Shown here: positions 1-10,300 of the stretch, one piece after another | Position numbering within the stretch: the stretch's first letter is position 1 | Layout: each line of letters begins with the position of its first letter | Origin: Puccinia triticina | Taxonomy: Eukaryota > Basidiomycota > Pucciniomycetes > Pucciniales > Pucciniaceae | Direction: 5' to 3' | DNA: 64,000 bases | Assembly: GCF_026914185.1 (NCBI RefSeq) | Contig: NC_070572.1 | Span: 3,410,001 to 3,474,000 of the forward strand | The notes under the pieces: generated by a model | Seen by the model: the letters and a program-made list of their open reading frames with translations, nothing else | Database searches by the model: none | Told to the model about the DNA's origin: nothing | Made by a program: the position numbers and the translations under genes

Positions 1-976
1 TTGACGCGTCTCTGAGCGCTTCTGGTGGCCGTCTCTCAAGCACTCCGTGGCGCGTTGGTGTCAGAGCTGCGAGGCGTGCCAGAAGAAAGACCTCAGGCGC
101 CCCCAAGAGCTGTGCTACCCAACTGGAGAATCAACGGTTTTTGGGTGTGTGTCAATGGACGCTGTTCATCTCAAGGCAAGTGGCGCTAAATATCTGATTG
201 TGGCTCGCGACAACTTCTCAGGGTGGGTCGAAGCCACCTTCAAGAAAATCGGACAATGCGCTACGGACTAGCGCACTCTTATTCAACAGATGGTGGATCC
301 GAGTTCGGCGGTGCGTTGGCGGAGATGCTGCACGCTCTGCCGGGACAGCACAGAGTCTCTACGCCCTATCACCCGGAAGGTCAAGGCATGATCAAGCGCG
401 GCCACGGTCCTCTCAAGTCTGCGCTGGTAAAGCTGGCAGGAGAGAGTGGAAAGAATTGCCGGAAGTATCTACCTTTGGTTCTCTTCTCTGATCAAATCTC
501 GACAAAAGAGGCGACCGCCATATGAGCTTGTCTTTGGCCAGCGCGCAGTACTCCCTTTGGATCTCGAAATCAAATCTTACCTTGGCGTCGACTGGGACGC
601 GGTGAAAGACACGGCTGATCTTCTTGTCGCGCGCTCCCGGCCATTGGAGCGCAGTGAAGAGGCTCGTGGAATTGCTTATAAGATGCTGATGGATGCGAGA
701 GGTGATTCTTTGCGCTATTGGGAAGAGAAGAATGAGGCACGGATTCGGGAACCCCTCAAGCCTGGCGATCAAGTTCTTGCCTTCAACAGAGCTTTGGAGA
801 CGCAGTGGGGGTAGTTGTTTGCCCACCTCTGGAACGGCCCCTACTGCGTTGTGAAGCAGGTTCCCGGCGGTTCCTACGTCCTTGCGGAGCTTGATGGCAT
901 GGATTTGAAACGGCTTTTTGCCACAGATCAGGTGAAAAGGTTTTATTCCCGTGAGGACTTTCCTTACCAGAAGTAA
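1..976 (+). pseudogene. Decayed Ty3/gypsy retrotransposon pol (integrase end), truncated by the window edge
   Basis: Three overlapping reading frames together spell the 3' end of a gypsy-type pol. Frame one (47-271) has a CxxC pair followed by DDE-core sequence with MDAVHL and DNFSGW and ends in a stop. Frame two (about 270-525) continues with TDGGSEF, HPEGQG and KRGH. Frame three (about 490-814) carries the PYELVFGQ and LKPGDQVL motifs and stops at TAG, after which WNGPYCVV and GGSYVLAELDG can still be read to the TAA near 976. Frameshifts and stops therefore break the protein at least three times. Where gypsy integrases usually have the third catalytic acidic residue (an ER[GN]H-like motif) this copy reads IKRGH, so the active site also looks lost. 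It is a dead copy; the 5' part lies outside the window. The family call is firm, the element's borders are not visible. Confidence 0.85.
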
Positions 977-1654
977 GTTCCTCTCCTGGCTAGCTACTAC
1001 CGTCATTTGTCGAAACCCTACTTCTTGCCCCACTTGTGAGCATTGTGTTGGCGCCCGGTTTTCTCCCTTTAGGATCCCTTTTCCCTCCTCTTTCCTTTCT
1101 TTTCTTTTCTTTAGCGCACGGACGGAAGATGAGCAGTCTAGGGACAGACTGCAAGTGTGGTGGAGATGTGGTGATCATTTTTGTGGCGCCCGTGGTGCAG
1201 AGTATTTTTCAAATTTTCAGCCATCAAGACATCAACTCACGGGGCATCAAGATCAATCAGCGCGCTTGGCGCGCGGTGGAATCGGCAAGATGTTCCAGGA
1301 TCAAGGACCCCGGTTTCTTGCTTTGTTTGTTCTGTTTCTTTTTTTTTTCTGTTTTCCTGTTTTATGTTCTTTTGTTTCTAAAAATGCGCGTGTTGGAGAG
1401 GTTTTGTTATGTGGAGGGTTGGTTTTGTTTCTGTTCTGTCTCAGGTGGTTTTCTTTTGTTGGTGTTGTTTCTTTCTTCCCTCTCTTCTCTCGTTGTTGTT
1501 GCGCGCTTGTGCGCGCGGGTGTATGATGACCTGTCCACAGATGTCACCAACTCCAAGGTTTGAGTTCAGCCTGAACTCAGGCTTGAAAGAATTCAGAAAA
1601 CTAAAAGTGTTGTTTTTATTTGTGTAAGTATAATGTGTGCTATAAGTACAATGA
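977..1654. other. Non-coding tail of the retroelement, pyrimidine-rich
   Basis: This stretch has long T/C-rich runs (about 1050-1120 and 1320-1500) and a GCGC-rich spot near 1500. No conserved protein is visible. A TGTCACCA at about 1542 could open a 3' LTR, but I found no matching CA-type end or polypurine tract, so no LTR is called. Confidence 0.4.
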
Positions 1655-2362
1655 TAATAAAAGAAATCTTTTATTGTACCTAAAAGGCAGATGAAATCTG
1701 CTAGCTATTGGTTATTTAATAATAATAATAAAGACAAATCTTCTTGAGGTAGATGAGACTAGTTAAGAGTTTTATATCTGAGAAAGAAAGATGGTGTTGT
1801 TAGCACACAATAAGTCTTGATTTTGCAAATAATATTTTTAAAGTAATATTACTTTTTATTCGCTAATACCGTACAAGATTCAAGCAAATCTTTCGGCTTC
1901 TTCTTCGAGATCGATAGCTGATAGTTGAAACAGTATGTTATAAACTGTTTATCAGTTTCTTTTCTTTTCATCTCAATTGATGCTTGAATTAAAGCATCAT
2001 ATTAACTCACCACCAGGTGAGGTTATACGAGTTATCAACTTCTTGTTGATTTCAATTTTTGATAGTTTTGATCTGGTGGTTGATGTCAAGAGAAATTGGT
2101 TAGATTCTTGTTGACCGTCAATCAGGTTTAGAACCATTAACTCACCTTGAGTTTGATGGTTCTCAATCTTCACTATCAATGACATCATAGTCATTGATCA
2201 TCGAGCATACTGCTCTTTTGCCAATTGGCTGTTCCATCACGGAACAGTTTGAATCTGCACATGAAGGAAAAATCTTTCAGTTTTTTAACTTCCATGAGTA
2301 CATGTGAAACACATGTCGCTCACCAGGTATTTTTCTCTTTCAAGAGTTTGCGTCATAAGACG
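1655..2362. repeat. Chain of closely spaced short stem-loops
   Basis: At least twelve short inverted repeats follow each other in about 700 bp of AT-rich non-coding DNA. Examples: GCAGAT/ATCTGC at 1687-1701, a 16-bp palindrome at 1840-1855, AAACAGT/ACTGTTT at 1928-1950, GATGCTT/AAGCATC at 1979-1998, an arm pair at 2004-2024, ATCAAC/GTTGAT at 2034-2050, AGAACCAT/ATGGTTCT at 2130-2163 (with an inner ACTCA/TGAGT), TCAATGAC/GTCATTGA at 2176-2197, GAGCA/TGCTC at 2203-2215, GCCAATTGGC at 2220-2229, CTGTTCC/GGAACAG at 2229-2247, CATGTG/CACATG at 2301-2315 and CGTC/GACG at 2351-2362. The stems differ in sequence, so this is not a simple tandem repeat. Function unknown. Confidence 0.7.
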
Positions 2363-2865
2363 AATTCCAACAAGGCTTTGGAGCGGCATGGACTTTGTCT
2401 GAACCATAATTTTCATCTCAGATCATCCATTGCAACCCCAAATCCCAGCAATTAGATATCAAAAGCTTATTGATCACTTCCCCGTGTGCCTTCTGAGTTT
2501 CAAGCTCTCAGCCGCCGAGTCCCGAGTCACGAAACCTTTCCCGGATCACAACTTCCGGCCCCTTTTGCAGGCTTTCTTCCTGAATCATTTTCTTCTGATC
2601 TCTCAAACAAACCACCACCAACAAGGATCTAACCCCCGTCGCCTCTCAATACAAATCCCCCCCTCTCAAAGCTACACTTTGAATTCCCACGACTCTTTTC
2701 CGGATCACCGCGAAGGCAGCGCACAGCGCACTTTTCTCTTCCAGTAACTGCCAATGGCCCAGCACCAGTCGGAGTTCCACATTGTTTGACTGCTTGCTGG
2801 GGAGGAATCTTCCTGGGAATCATCCCCGGCAAGAGGATCCCCACTCACCTGGAAGGATTCCTCCT

Positions 2866-3257
2866 GTGCAAGGACCTTGCACCTGCTTGCCAATAAATCT
2901 TCCTCAAAAAACAGGTTCAAGTCATTGGGGGAATGGAAAAAAATACATCCCACCAAGTACAAAGGTGAACCCATTTGGAAAGGCTCCCTGGAAAGCGGTT
3001 ACCATTTTTAACTGCTCAGAGGAATCTTCCTTGGAATCATGCAACAGTGGAAAAATCCCCAAGTAATATGTAGATGTACCTGCTTGCCCAAGATGATTCC
3101 CAGACATTGGCAAGCAGGTGTCATTTTCATGCCCAAGAGGAAGCCTCCCGGGCTGCCAAGTGTGTACAAAGCTGCTTGCTGAGGTCCTCAGCAAGCAGGC
3201 ACATCTTCCTTGCAGGGGCAAGCTAAAAATTTGCCCCACCAAATGGGTACAAAGGTG
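2866..3257. repeat. GC-richer hairpin cluster with recurring TACAAAG
   Basis: Strong inverted repeats continue here: GTGCAAGG/CCTTGCAC with a 1-nt spacer at 2866-2882, an 11-bp stem ACCTGCTTGCC/GGCAAGCAGGT at 3078-3119, and a 12-bp stem TGCTTGCTGAGG/CCTCAGCAAGCA around one base at 3173-3197. The word TACAAAG recurs at about 2958, 3165, 3248, 3388 and 3544, three times as TACAAAGGTG. The rest of 2363-2865 shows nothing codable that I recognise. Confidence 0.6.
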
Positions 3258-3351
3258 TTGCCCGCTTGGGTGGCCAGGGACCCAGTTGGGAGGTTAAATA
3301 GCTAAGGTTGATCCTCCATCAAGTACATATCTATGCATTGTGAAGAAAAAA

Positions 3352-3441
3352 AAACTCAAGAAACTGCTGCCAGTTGACATGCAATATTACAAAGGTGCCT
3401 TTTTAATATTGCATGTCAACTGGCAGCAGTTTCTTGAGTTT
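3352..3441. repeat. Perfect 38-bp inverted repeat with 14-nt loop
   Basis: Bases 3352-3389 are the exact reverse complement of 3404-3441, separated by 14 nt that contain the recurring AAAGGTGCC motif. Transcribed, this would give a long perfectly paired hairpin. It may be a remnant of a foldback element or a small-RNA precursor; the sequence alone does not say which. Confidence 0.9.
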
Positions 3442-3891
3442 GTTTTAACAGTGATGGTAGATTCTGTCAATCCAGAATTGCTTAGGTTATATTCAACTCA
3501 CCATAAATGGAGGTTATGGTCACATATCCAGGCCCTTTGGGAGTACAAAGCGGGGTTTACTTACGAAAAGATTTGTTGATTCAAAAGGCTAATGACTGGA
3601 GCCCAGCCTTTTTGATGAATTTAACGCCTCACCCGATCGAATCTATTCATTGTGTGTTTGTTTTTTGAGAAAAGCATGGAAAACCGACAACACATTTTTT
3701 GACTTATAGTGGCTGCAAGAAGCGTCCTACTGAGAAAATTTACAGAGAGAGAAAAACATTGCGGTACTTTAGGCCTCTGACGAGCTTCTGTTACTGAACT
3801 GTCAAAGCCAGACCTGATGCAAATGAAATGAAAATGAAATCGGCTTTGGCTGAAAAAAAGGGTTCTAACAATTATAATAATAACATGCAGT
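3442..3891. other. Intergenic stretch between hairpin and Arp3 stop
   Basis: A short open frame crosses 3340-3579 on the + strand, but half of it is the hairpin arm and the rest matches nothing I recognise. The region next to 3891 is probably the 3' UTR of the Arp3 gene on the - strand. Confidence 0.4.
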
Positions 3892-5920
3892 CTAAACAGC
3901 AGAGCCAAATATTTGATATCTTCTGCAAATCGAAGGCCCGTATTCCATGTAATCGGCTTTCGAGTGGCAGTGACTGTAAAACTCGGGCTGGAGAAAGATA
4001 AGATGACAAATGTTTTATTCATCAGGATGATCCGCTAAACAAATAAAAAGACGCGCGTAAGATGCTCACCGTTGAAGCCATGAGACTACCACCGAACCAC
4101 ACGGCATAACGTTGGCGCTTGTGGGTGATCACGTTGACATCCATTCCGGATGACTGTTTTTGCCATCGAACCAGTCAGCCGATGCTTCTCATCGAGAAAA
4201 GAAACAATATAACAGGCCACGATCCAATACTGACTTTGATTAATCCACCACTGGCTACCTCTGAAGCATAGAGTCGATCGTCCACAATTGACTTCAAATC
4301 ACGCTGAAGCCGCCGGCCGAAATGATCATACATCGTTGATCCACCAGATAACACAATGTTCTGGAGAGGAAAACATAAATAAAAGATGGGCATCAGTTGG
4401 CATCAGGAGGCTTCTCGGATGAATGGAAATTGCCATGAGAGGTCAAAATTTTGAAACCGGCTACGCACCTTATACAATCCTCGACGGACATCAATCGGAC
4501 TAGTTTGGATCACGTTGTCGACGACCTCGGGTAGAGGAGTCAGAAAATCCGAGCTGTAAATTTCGGGATTGAAGAACACTTCGGCCGCCAAAAACCTTTC
4601 GTATCCGACATCGATAGTATAAGCCTGTCGAATAAAACAACCGATGAAGCCTTGTTAAGTGTTAGTCACCAGCTCGTCTTAACTTAGGGAATATGGTATA
4701 CCTTGTTAGTTCGAGTGTCAAAGCCTTCATGCTTAATGATGTATTTTTCTGGTTCACTGTCGTACTTCCTGAACTCCTTCACCATATCACCACAGACATA
4801 TCCGTAATCCTCTTTGATTTTCTCAGCAATCCTTAAGGACTCATCGACTGGGATGTTCAAGGATTCATTACGATCCCTGAGCAGCTGTTGTACAAAGTAG
4901 GTGATATCTCGTCCGGCAATTGGGATGTGCTTGATAGACGATCCAATGACGTATCCTTCTGCCTGTAATAGAGCTTATTATAGCTCAACGGCCAGACTGA
5001 AAATTAAGCTTAATAGCAGGAAACAGCCTCGTACCACTGGAATCACGTGGGTTACCCCGTCTCCTGAATCGATGACCGTCCCCGTCAACGTTCGGTCTGT
5101 CACTTTATTGCTGGACCAGCTGGCAGCTAGGGCAAGGACCGCCTGAACGGCAATGTAAAGCCCTACCGGAAGTTATAGAGTCTTAAGCTGTCTGCTCAAC
5201 CGTCAAGGGTAGACGGGCTGATGAGTTCTACCTTGGATGTTCAGTCCTTCAAACATTATTTCCGCAGTTTGCTCGCGGTTTTCGGGCGCGTTCATCGGTG
5301 GCTCGGTCTGTGTAGCACCACCCGGGAATGAATAAGACGTCAGTCGGTTGGGATGCGGAATTTCAGGAAATTCTTCAAGATATCCATCAAGACGAACGGA
5401 GAAGAAATTAAACCGACCAGTAAGACGTGATGATCCTCTGGCTCAGCCCTGAGATATTTGAATATTGTTTGCTGCCAAAATCGTTCCATGAGATCCCAGT
5501 CTTCGATCTGACCATGTCTGATAGGATAGTTGACGTTGTAAGTTTTACTGTTTGCGATGGCTTCATCTCCGATAAAAAAGTCCAGATCGTCGATCCCCCG
5601 TTTGGTAGCAATGTTGGAGGAGGCAGATAGAGCACCAGGCTTGGAGGGGATCGAAGGTCGACCGGTGATCGATGGCCCGGAGGCACTCCCACCACCTGAC
5701 GTACCACGGGTGGCAATGGCTGTTGGAAATACAAATGATGGATCTGAGTTTCCAGCGAAACTGAGGATTGAGCCCATCAGGTATAACAAACGCAAAACAT
5801 AACATCGACTAGTGAGCCTCTTTCCTACTTGCAAGGTTCAGCGAATGACGTAAGGGGCACTTACCCCATCTTGCTATATCCCGTGCCATTGTCGATGACC
5901 AAAGGCGCAAGACGAGACAT
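3892..5920 (-). CDS. arp3: Actin-related protein 3 (Arp2/3 complex subunit)
   Basis: Arp3 is one of the two actin-like subunits of the Arp2/3 complex, which nucleates branched actin filaments at endocytic patches. The gene is multi-exon. Exon 1 (5865-5920) gives [19 protein letters not shown], the actin-fold phosphate-binding start. Exon 2 starts at 5760 with [16 protein letters not shown] and later has [23 protein letters not shown] and [10 protein letters not shown]. Further exons carry [37 protein letters not shown] and [21 protein letters not shown]. The last exon, spliced at about 4068 to 3977, ends [23 protein letters not shown] and a TAG at 3892-3894. [12 protein letters not shown] and the [14 protein letters not shown] block separate Arp3 from actin and Arp2. 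An extra Ser/Gly/Pro-rich stretch of about 35 residues sits between the N-terminal strands and the GDEA motif. The start is the only ATG giving the conserved N-terminus. Confidence 0.95.
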
Positions 5921-7390
5921 TTTGTGAGGTTCCTTGGCGATTTGTAACGCAGTCTCGATTGCTTGGGATCTTCGTTGTTCGTGGTCCAAGTTGATGATCG
6001 GTCTATATGTTGTATGGACAATGAGTTGTTGACTTTTCGCAGTCTTCGTGGGCTGTCACCGGCTGTTTCCCTCGAGGTTCAGTCGCTTGGGCCCGCGACA
6101 TCCAGAGCAAACCGTGTTTACTGTATGTAGTTGGGACTGTGTGTACAGGTAACCTTCGTCGTGCAGACTTGTTCCGTTTCGCATCATCATCACCTCCTTG
6201 GAGCTCCTTGGTATTTTATTACATGGCGATGGCTATGTAGGCTCATCATCTTTAAAACTGGAACCGTCTCTCAGCGATCTGACTGCTCAGTCTCTTTGGC
6301 GAACCACCCGCGGGAAAGAAAATAACATTGGGGTGAGTTAGCTACAGTACAAGCTGAGTCTTAAAAAGAAACATTTACATTGAAGGTGCTCGTACCTCAT
6401 CTTACCACTCTCAAAGACCCGCTGGTTGAAGCTCGCGGATAGTCGTGGAGCCGTACATATGCAATTCGTCATTAGGAACTACCAAGAAAGATCAAGCTAA
6501 CAAGTCAATCAACCCTTCAGGCGCCTTACCCGTTTCCTTCATCACGCTTCATATCAAAAACTCTTTCGTGGATTGGTTTTAACTGGGACGTCATCACCAA
6601 CTATCAACCCCTTCAAAAATAAAGGTTCAACTTGAGAACGGCTGTACATCTATGACTTGACTCTCCTCCTCTAACCTCGATTCACTCAAAACGTCTGAAG
6701 AAACCGGGTTTGAAATTACAACAACCCTTCAGATTACACAAAGTCTCGCAGAAACTGATCCTGATCGAAAGATTGATCCTTGGTAAGCCTTCTTCTCAAT
6801 CCCCTTGTTATGAATTGGTACTGGCTGCCGATTACTGACTGTTATGATTGTGTGTTTTATGTGGGAATTGCTCAGAGCGATCGTCCATGATCACTCTTCA
6901 ACATCGGTCTCCTCCTCGACCCATTCTCCGGACAAAAACTGACTTCCTTGCACGCGGTTCAGAATCCTCTCGCCAAACCCGCCCCAAGATTTTCACCGTC
7001 TTATCTCACTTCCTACTCAAGCCGGACCAAGCCGTCATTTTTTACGTTTTGCTGTAAACTAGGACGCCACCCTACCTATCAAATCCACCGACACGAAAAA
7101 CCGTTCCTCAGATTGAGAAAGTGGTCATCCTGAACAGAACCAACAGCGCTTTTCAGCAGCGATACGTAAGATACACGCTCGAATCGCAAATTCTCCGCTG
7201 GATGCTTTTAGCCCTCTGCTTGTCATTGACCACGTCAAATCTTATCAGCTGCGGTTCTGTTCCTGCGCGCCCACTCTTCTATTAAGTTAACTGTGGAACT
7301 TTCTTTCCGCTATTATCCCCACACTCTGGTTCATTCATTCGATATTGGCTTTTGCGCTCGAGCCTTCGGCATCTAAATCGACCCGCCAAA
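5921..7390. other. Divergent intergenic region between Arp3 and the BEACH gene
   Basis: About 1.5 kb between two divergently transcribed genes, so it should hold both promoters. Short open frames (for example 6131-6325 and 6848-7057) resemble no known protein. GT..AG pairs between about 6780 and 6880 would fit a 5' UTR intron of the BEACH gene. No clear TATA element was picked out. Confidence 0.4.
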
Positions 7391-10300
7391 ATGTTCAATC
7401 GCCTTCGGTCTAGTTCGATCGGCAGCTTGATCGATCTTGCAAGTCCACGCTCCGAGGTCGAAAGTCCGAAACCACGGATGCCTAATTCCGTCCCTTCTCG
7501 ACAGCGCAGTCTGAATTTGGCTCCTAGCAATCGTGTTCCTTGCACTCCTTCCCCATTGTCAGGCTGCTTTACCAAATCACGACGCACTCCGCAATCATCT
7601 CCGCAAGCTGAACGGGCCTTGGCGGTCTCGAAGAAGGAATTGACCGAAGTGATTGAATTACTCCAGCAAGTTCGCCCGAATGATTTATCACAAACACGAG
7701 CTCTCCTATCTCTCATGGTTGCCATCCTCTCCGACACCCCTAAATGTAGAGAGTGCATGAGAGAGAACGCTGGATTCTTGACCTTGGTTACCGTCTTGGC
7801 TAGCTTGGGTGCTGATGCCCTTCCTGAACCACAATCAACCGCCCCGATTGAAAATAACCCCGATTCTGATTCTGCAAGTCTGAGAAGAGTTCCGTCGATT
7901 ACACTTGATGGCGATTTGACATTCTGTTTCACTGACTCACCAGATCCAGCTTTGGCAGGGCCGCAGTCAAAACATTCAGAGCTGCAAGAAGAGCGTGATG
8001 CGGTGGCCACACTCGTCTTCAAATGTCTCGCGCTTGGCTTGTCCAACCATCGTGAAAATCAGCTATTTTTTTCTACCAAACTCGGCTTTAAGCTTGTCTT
8101 GGACGCACTTCGCCTTTCAAACTTCATCCCTCAGTTAGCCCCAGGAAGCCAGTCGAATTGGCCCTCTGCTCATTATCGTCGAAACAAAATTGAGAAATTC
8201 TTCGGGATTTTATTCGCTTTTATCGTTGCCGATTTCTCATGCGTCGATATATTTTCTACCGTCCGAATCAAGGCCAATCAGCAGGGTGAAGCCCTCGCAT
8301 CACCCCAAAACCTTCCTGGTATCAACTCAGAAGAAACCAGCTATTTTATTCCCCAACCGGGCAGCAGTGGTGGCCAGGGTTCCAATTCGACACCAATCTC
8401 AATCAAGCCCAACTCCGACTCGAAGTACCCGAAAATGGCTGAGTTGCTACGTCAAGCGATTTGCGACCGCTCGGAAGCCTTGCGTGTCGAAATAGCTGAC
8501 GCAGTCTTGCTGCTTTTATCCCTTCATGCGGATTTATTCAATCCAGCCGATGGTAGTTTGCAGAATCTTGAAGACAATTTCGAATTGCAGTTTTTAAGCC
8601 TCAAAGCCATCGAGATTCTCGCCGCCACTTCAAGGCATAGTCAGATCGCTCTCAACTCGATTGAGCTAACAGCGGTCCTTCTAGAGAGACTCGCTCTCCA
8701 GTCCAGCCTCACGTCTTCGCCCTCCGGCAAGAAAACGCAAGGGAGTGAATCTACTCTTCCCAGTGCCGGTCTGGAACCTTGGAACCCGAAGACATTGATT
8801 GCAGGTTCTGATAAAAGAGATAGGCAGTGTCGGCAAGTTGCCAAAGCAATTGTACATCAAATGCTACAAGTGGGAACCTCCCCTCGAGAAGCAAGGATGC
8901 TATTTCGGCAAGCGGTGAAAAGGCACGAAGTGGGTAACAATGGGAAAGAAGCATTGGACGAGGATTACCTGGAACTAATGTACGTGTCCACTATTACCTG
9001 TGTGGAAAGTTGCATAGGCCATGGAGGAAGGGTTTTAATAATAAACTTCTTCTTTTGGCGCAGACTATCAGGTATGCAAAGCTCTAACTGTCCGCCTTTC
9101 ATTCACTTTGGATCCTCGAAAGCTGGATGCGCATATGCGGTACTTGACTCGTTGGGTGCCAACGCGTTCCCGCCCATCCAAACTAGCGGCTGGACATTCG
9201 TGACCTGGCTTCAAATTGAATCATTTGGAAAAGATCCAAACATGCCCCTCGAACTGCTCACCATTTCCAATCCAAACGAAGAATGTTATGTACAAATTGC
9301 AATCTCACATTGCTCCTCTGTTATCATTCAAACCGCTCGTCCTCCTGTGTTATCATCTTCCCCCAGCGATTCCAAAAGTGGCACCCGCGGGATCAATGAA
9401 AGCTTGCCGGGATTAGCTGGTTCGGAAACAGTCGCTCAATTCAACAAGATCACACTCGAGTTGGGCCGATTCTATCACTTTGCTGTTGTTCAGAAACCAG
9501 GAACGAAAACTTCGAGCTCAACCGTCAGTTTATTCATCGACGGAGAATGTGCTGGCTCGCTACCTATCTCTTGGCCAAAGACTCCCAAATTGCAGCGTCT
9601 CTCTGCCTGCTTTGGTTCCATGCCATCCCAATCTAACCCGAACCTCGGTTCCCCATATCCTCGCGTGCAGTCTAGGCTGGAAAGACCTCGATGGAACCTC
9701 GCTGGGTGTTGGCTATTGAACCAAGCTTTGTTGGGTGATATGCTGTTTGTCATGTCTACTCTGGGTCCCAAAATCTTTACGTGCTTCCAAGACGCCCTCG
9801 GATCTTTTCAAACTTATTCATCAAGCACTCTGCTAAATTTGAAGATTGACAACCTACGCCACCAAGTGCCCAAAAGCAAACTAAGCCCTGATCAAGCTTT
9901 GCAGAGATCTACTCCACCCCCCACAGCGCCTGTAACAGCAGCACTCCTTAATAAATCCCCACTGATCAAGGCCGTCAAGGAGCCTGCTTCGGCTTTTATT
10001 CCTCAAAAGTCAATTTACTTTGCTCTATCAGCAAAAAATGGCATCGTTATCCCTGATCCTCTCAAGGATGCAGAAGACGAATATGACAACGTGGACAGTG
10101 CTAACTACATGCAAAAGATCTACACACCGATCGATCCACCCTCTTTTGACCACCAAGCTTGTGACAAGGTCACACTAGCATCAGGACCCACATCGTCTGC
10201 CTTCGGACCCGTATTTGCGAACGGAATTTTGAATGCTAGCACTCCCAACTCGAAAGCATCTCATTACTTTATGGATCCCCTGGCTTCTTCTGCACCTGGC

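Noticed and set aside
1542..2320. 3' LTR of the gypsy element
   Set aside because: TGTCACCA could be a start, but there is no matching terminal CA repeat, polypurine tract or second LTR in the window.
7282..8046. 254-codon - strand frame over the BEACH 5' end
   Set aside because: The sense strand is a continuous coding exon with the BEACH start; the antisense frame has no recognisable motif.
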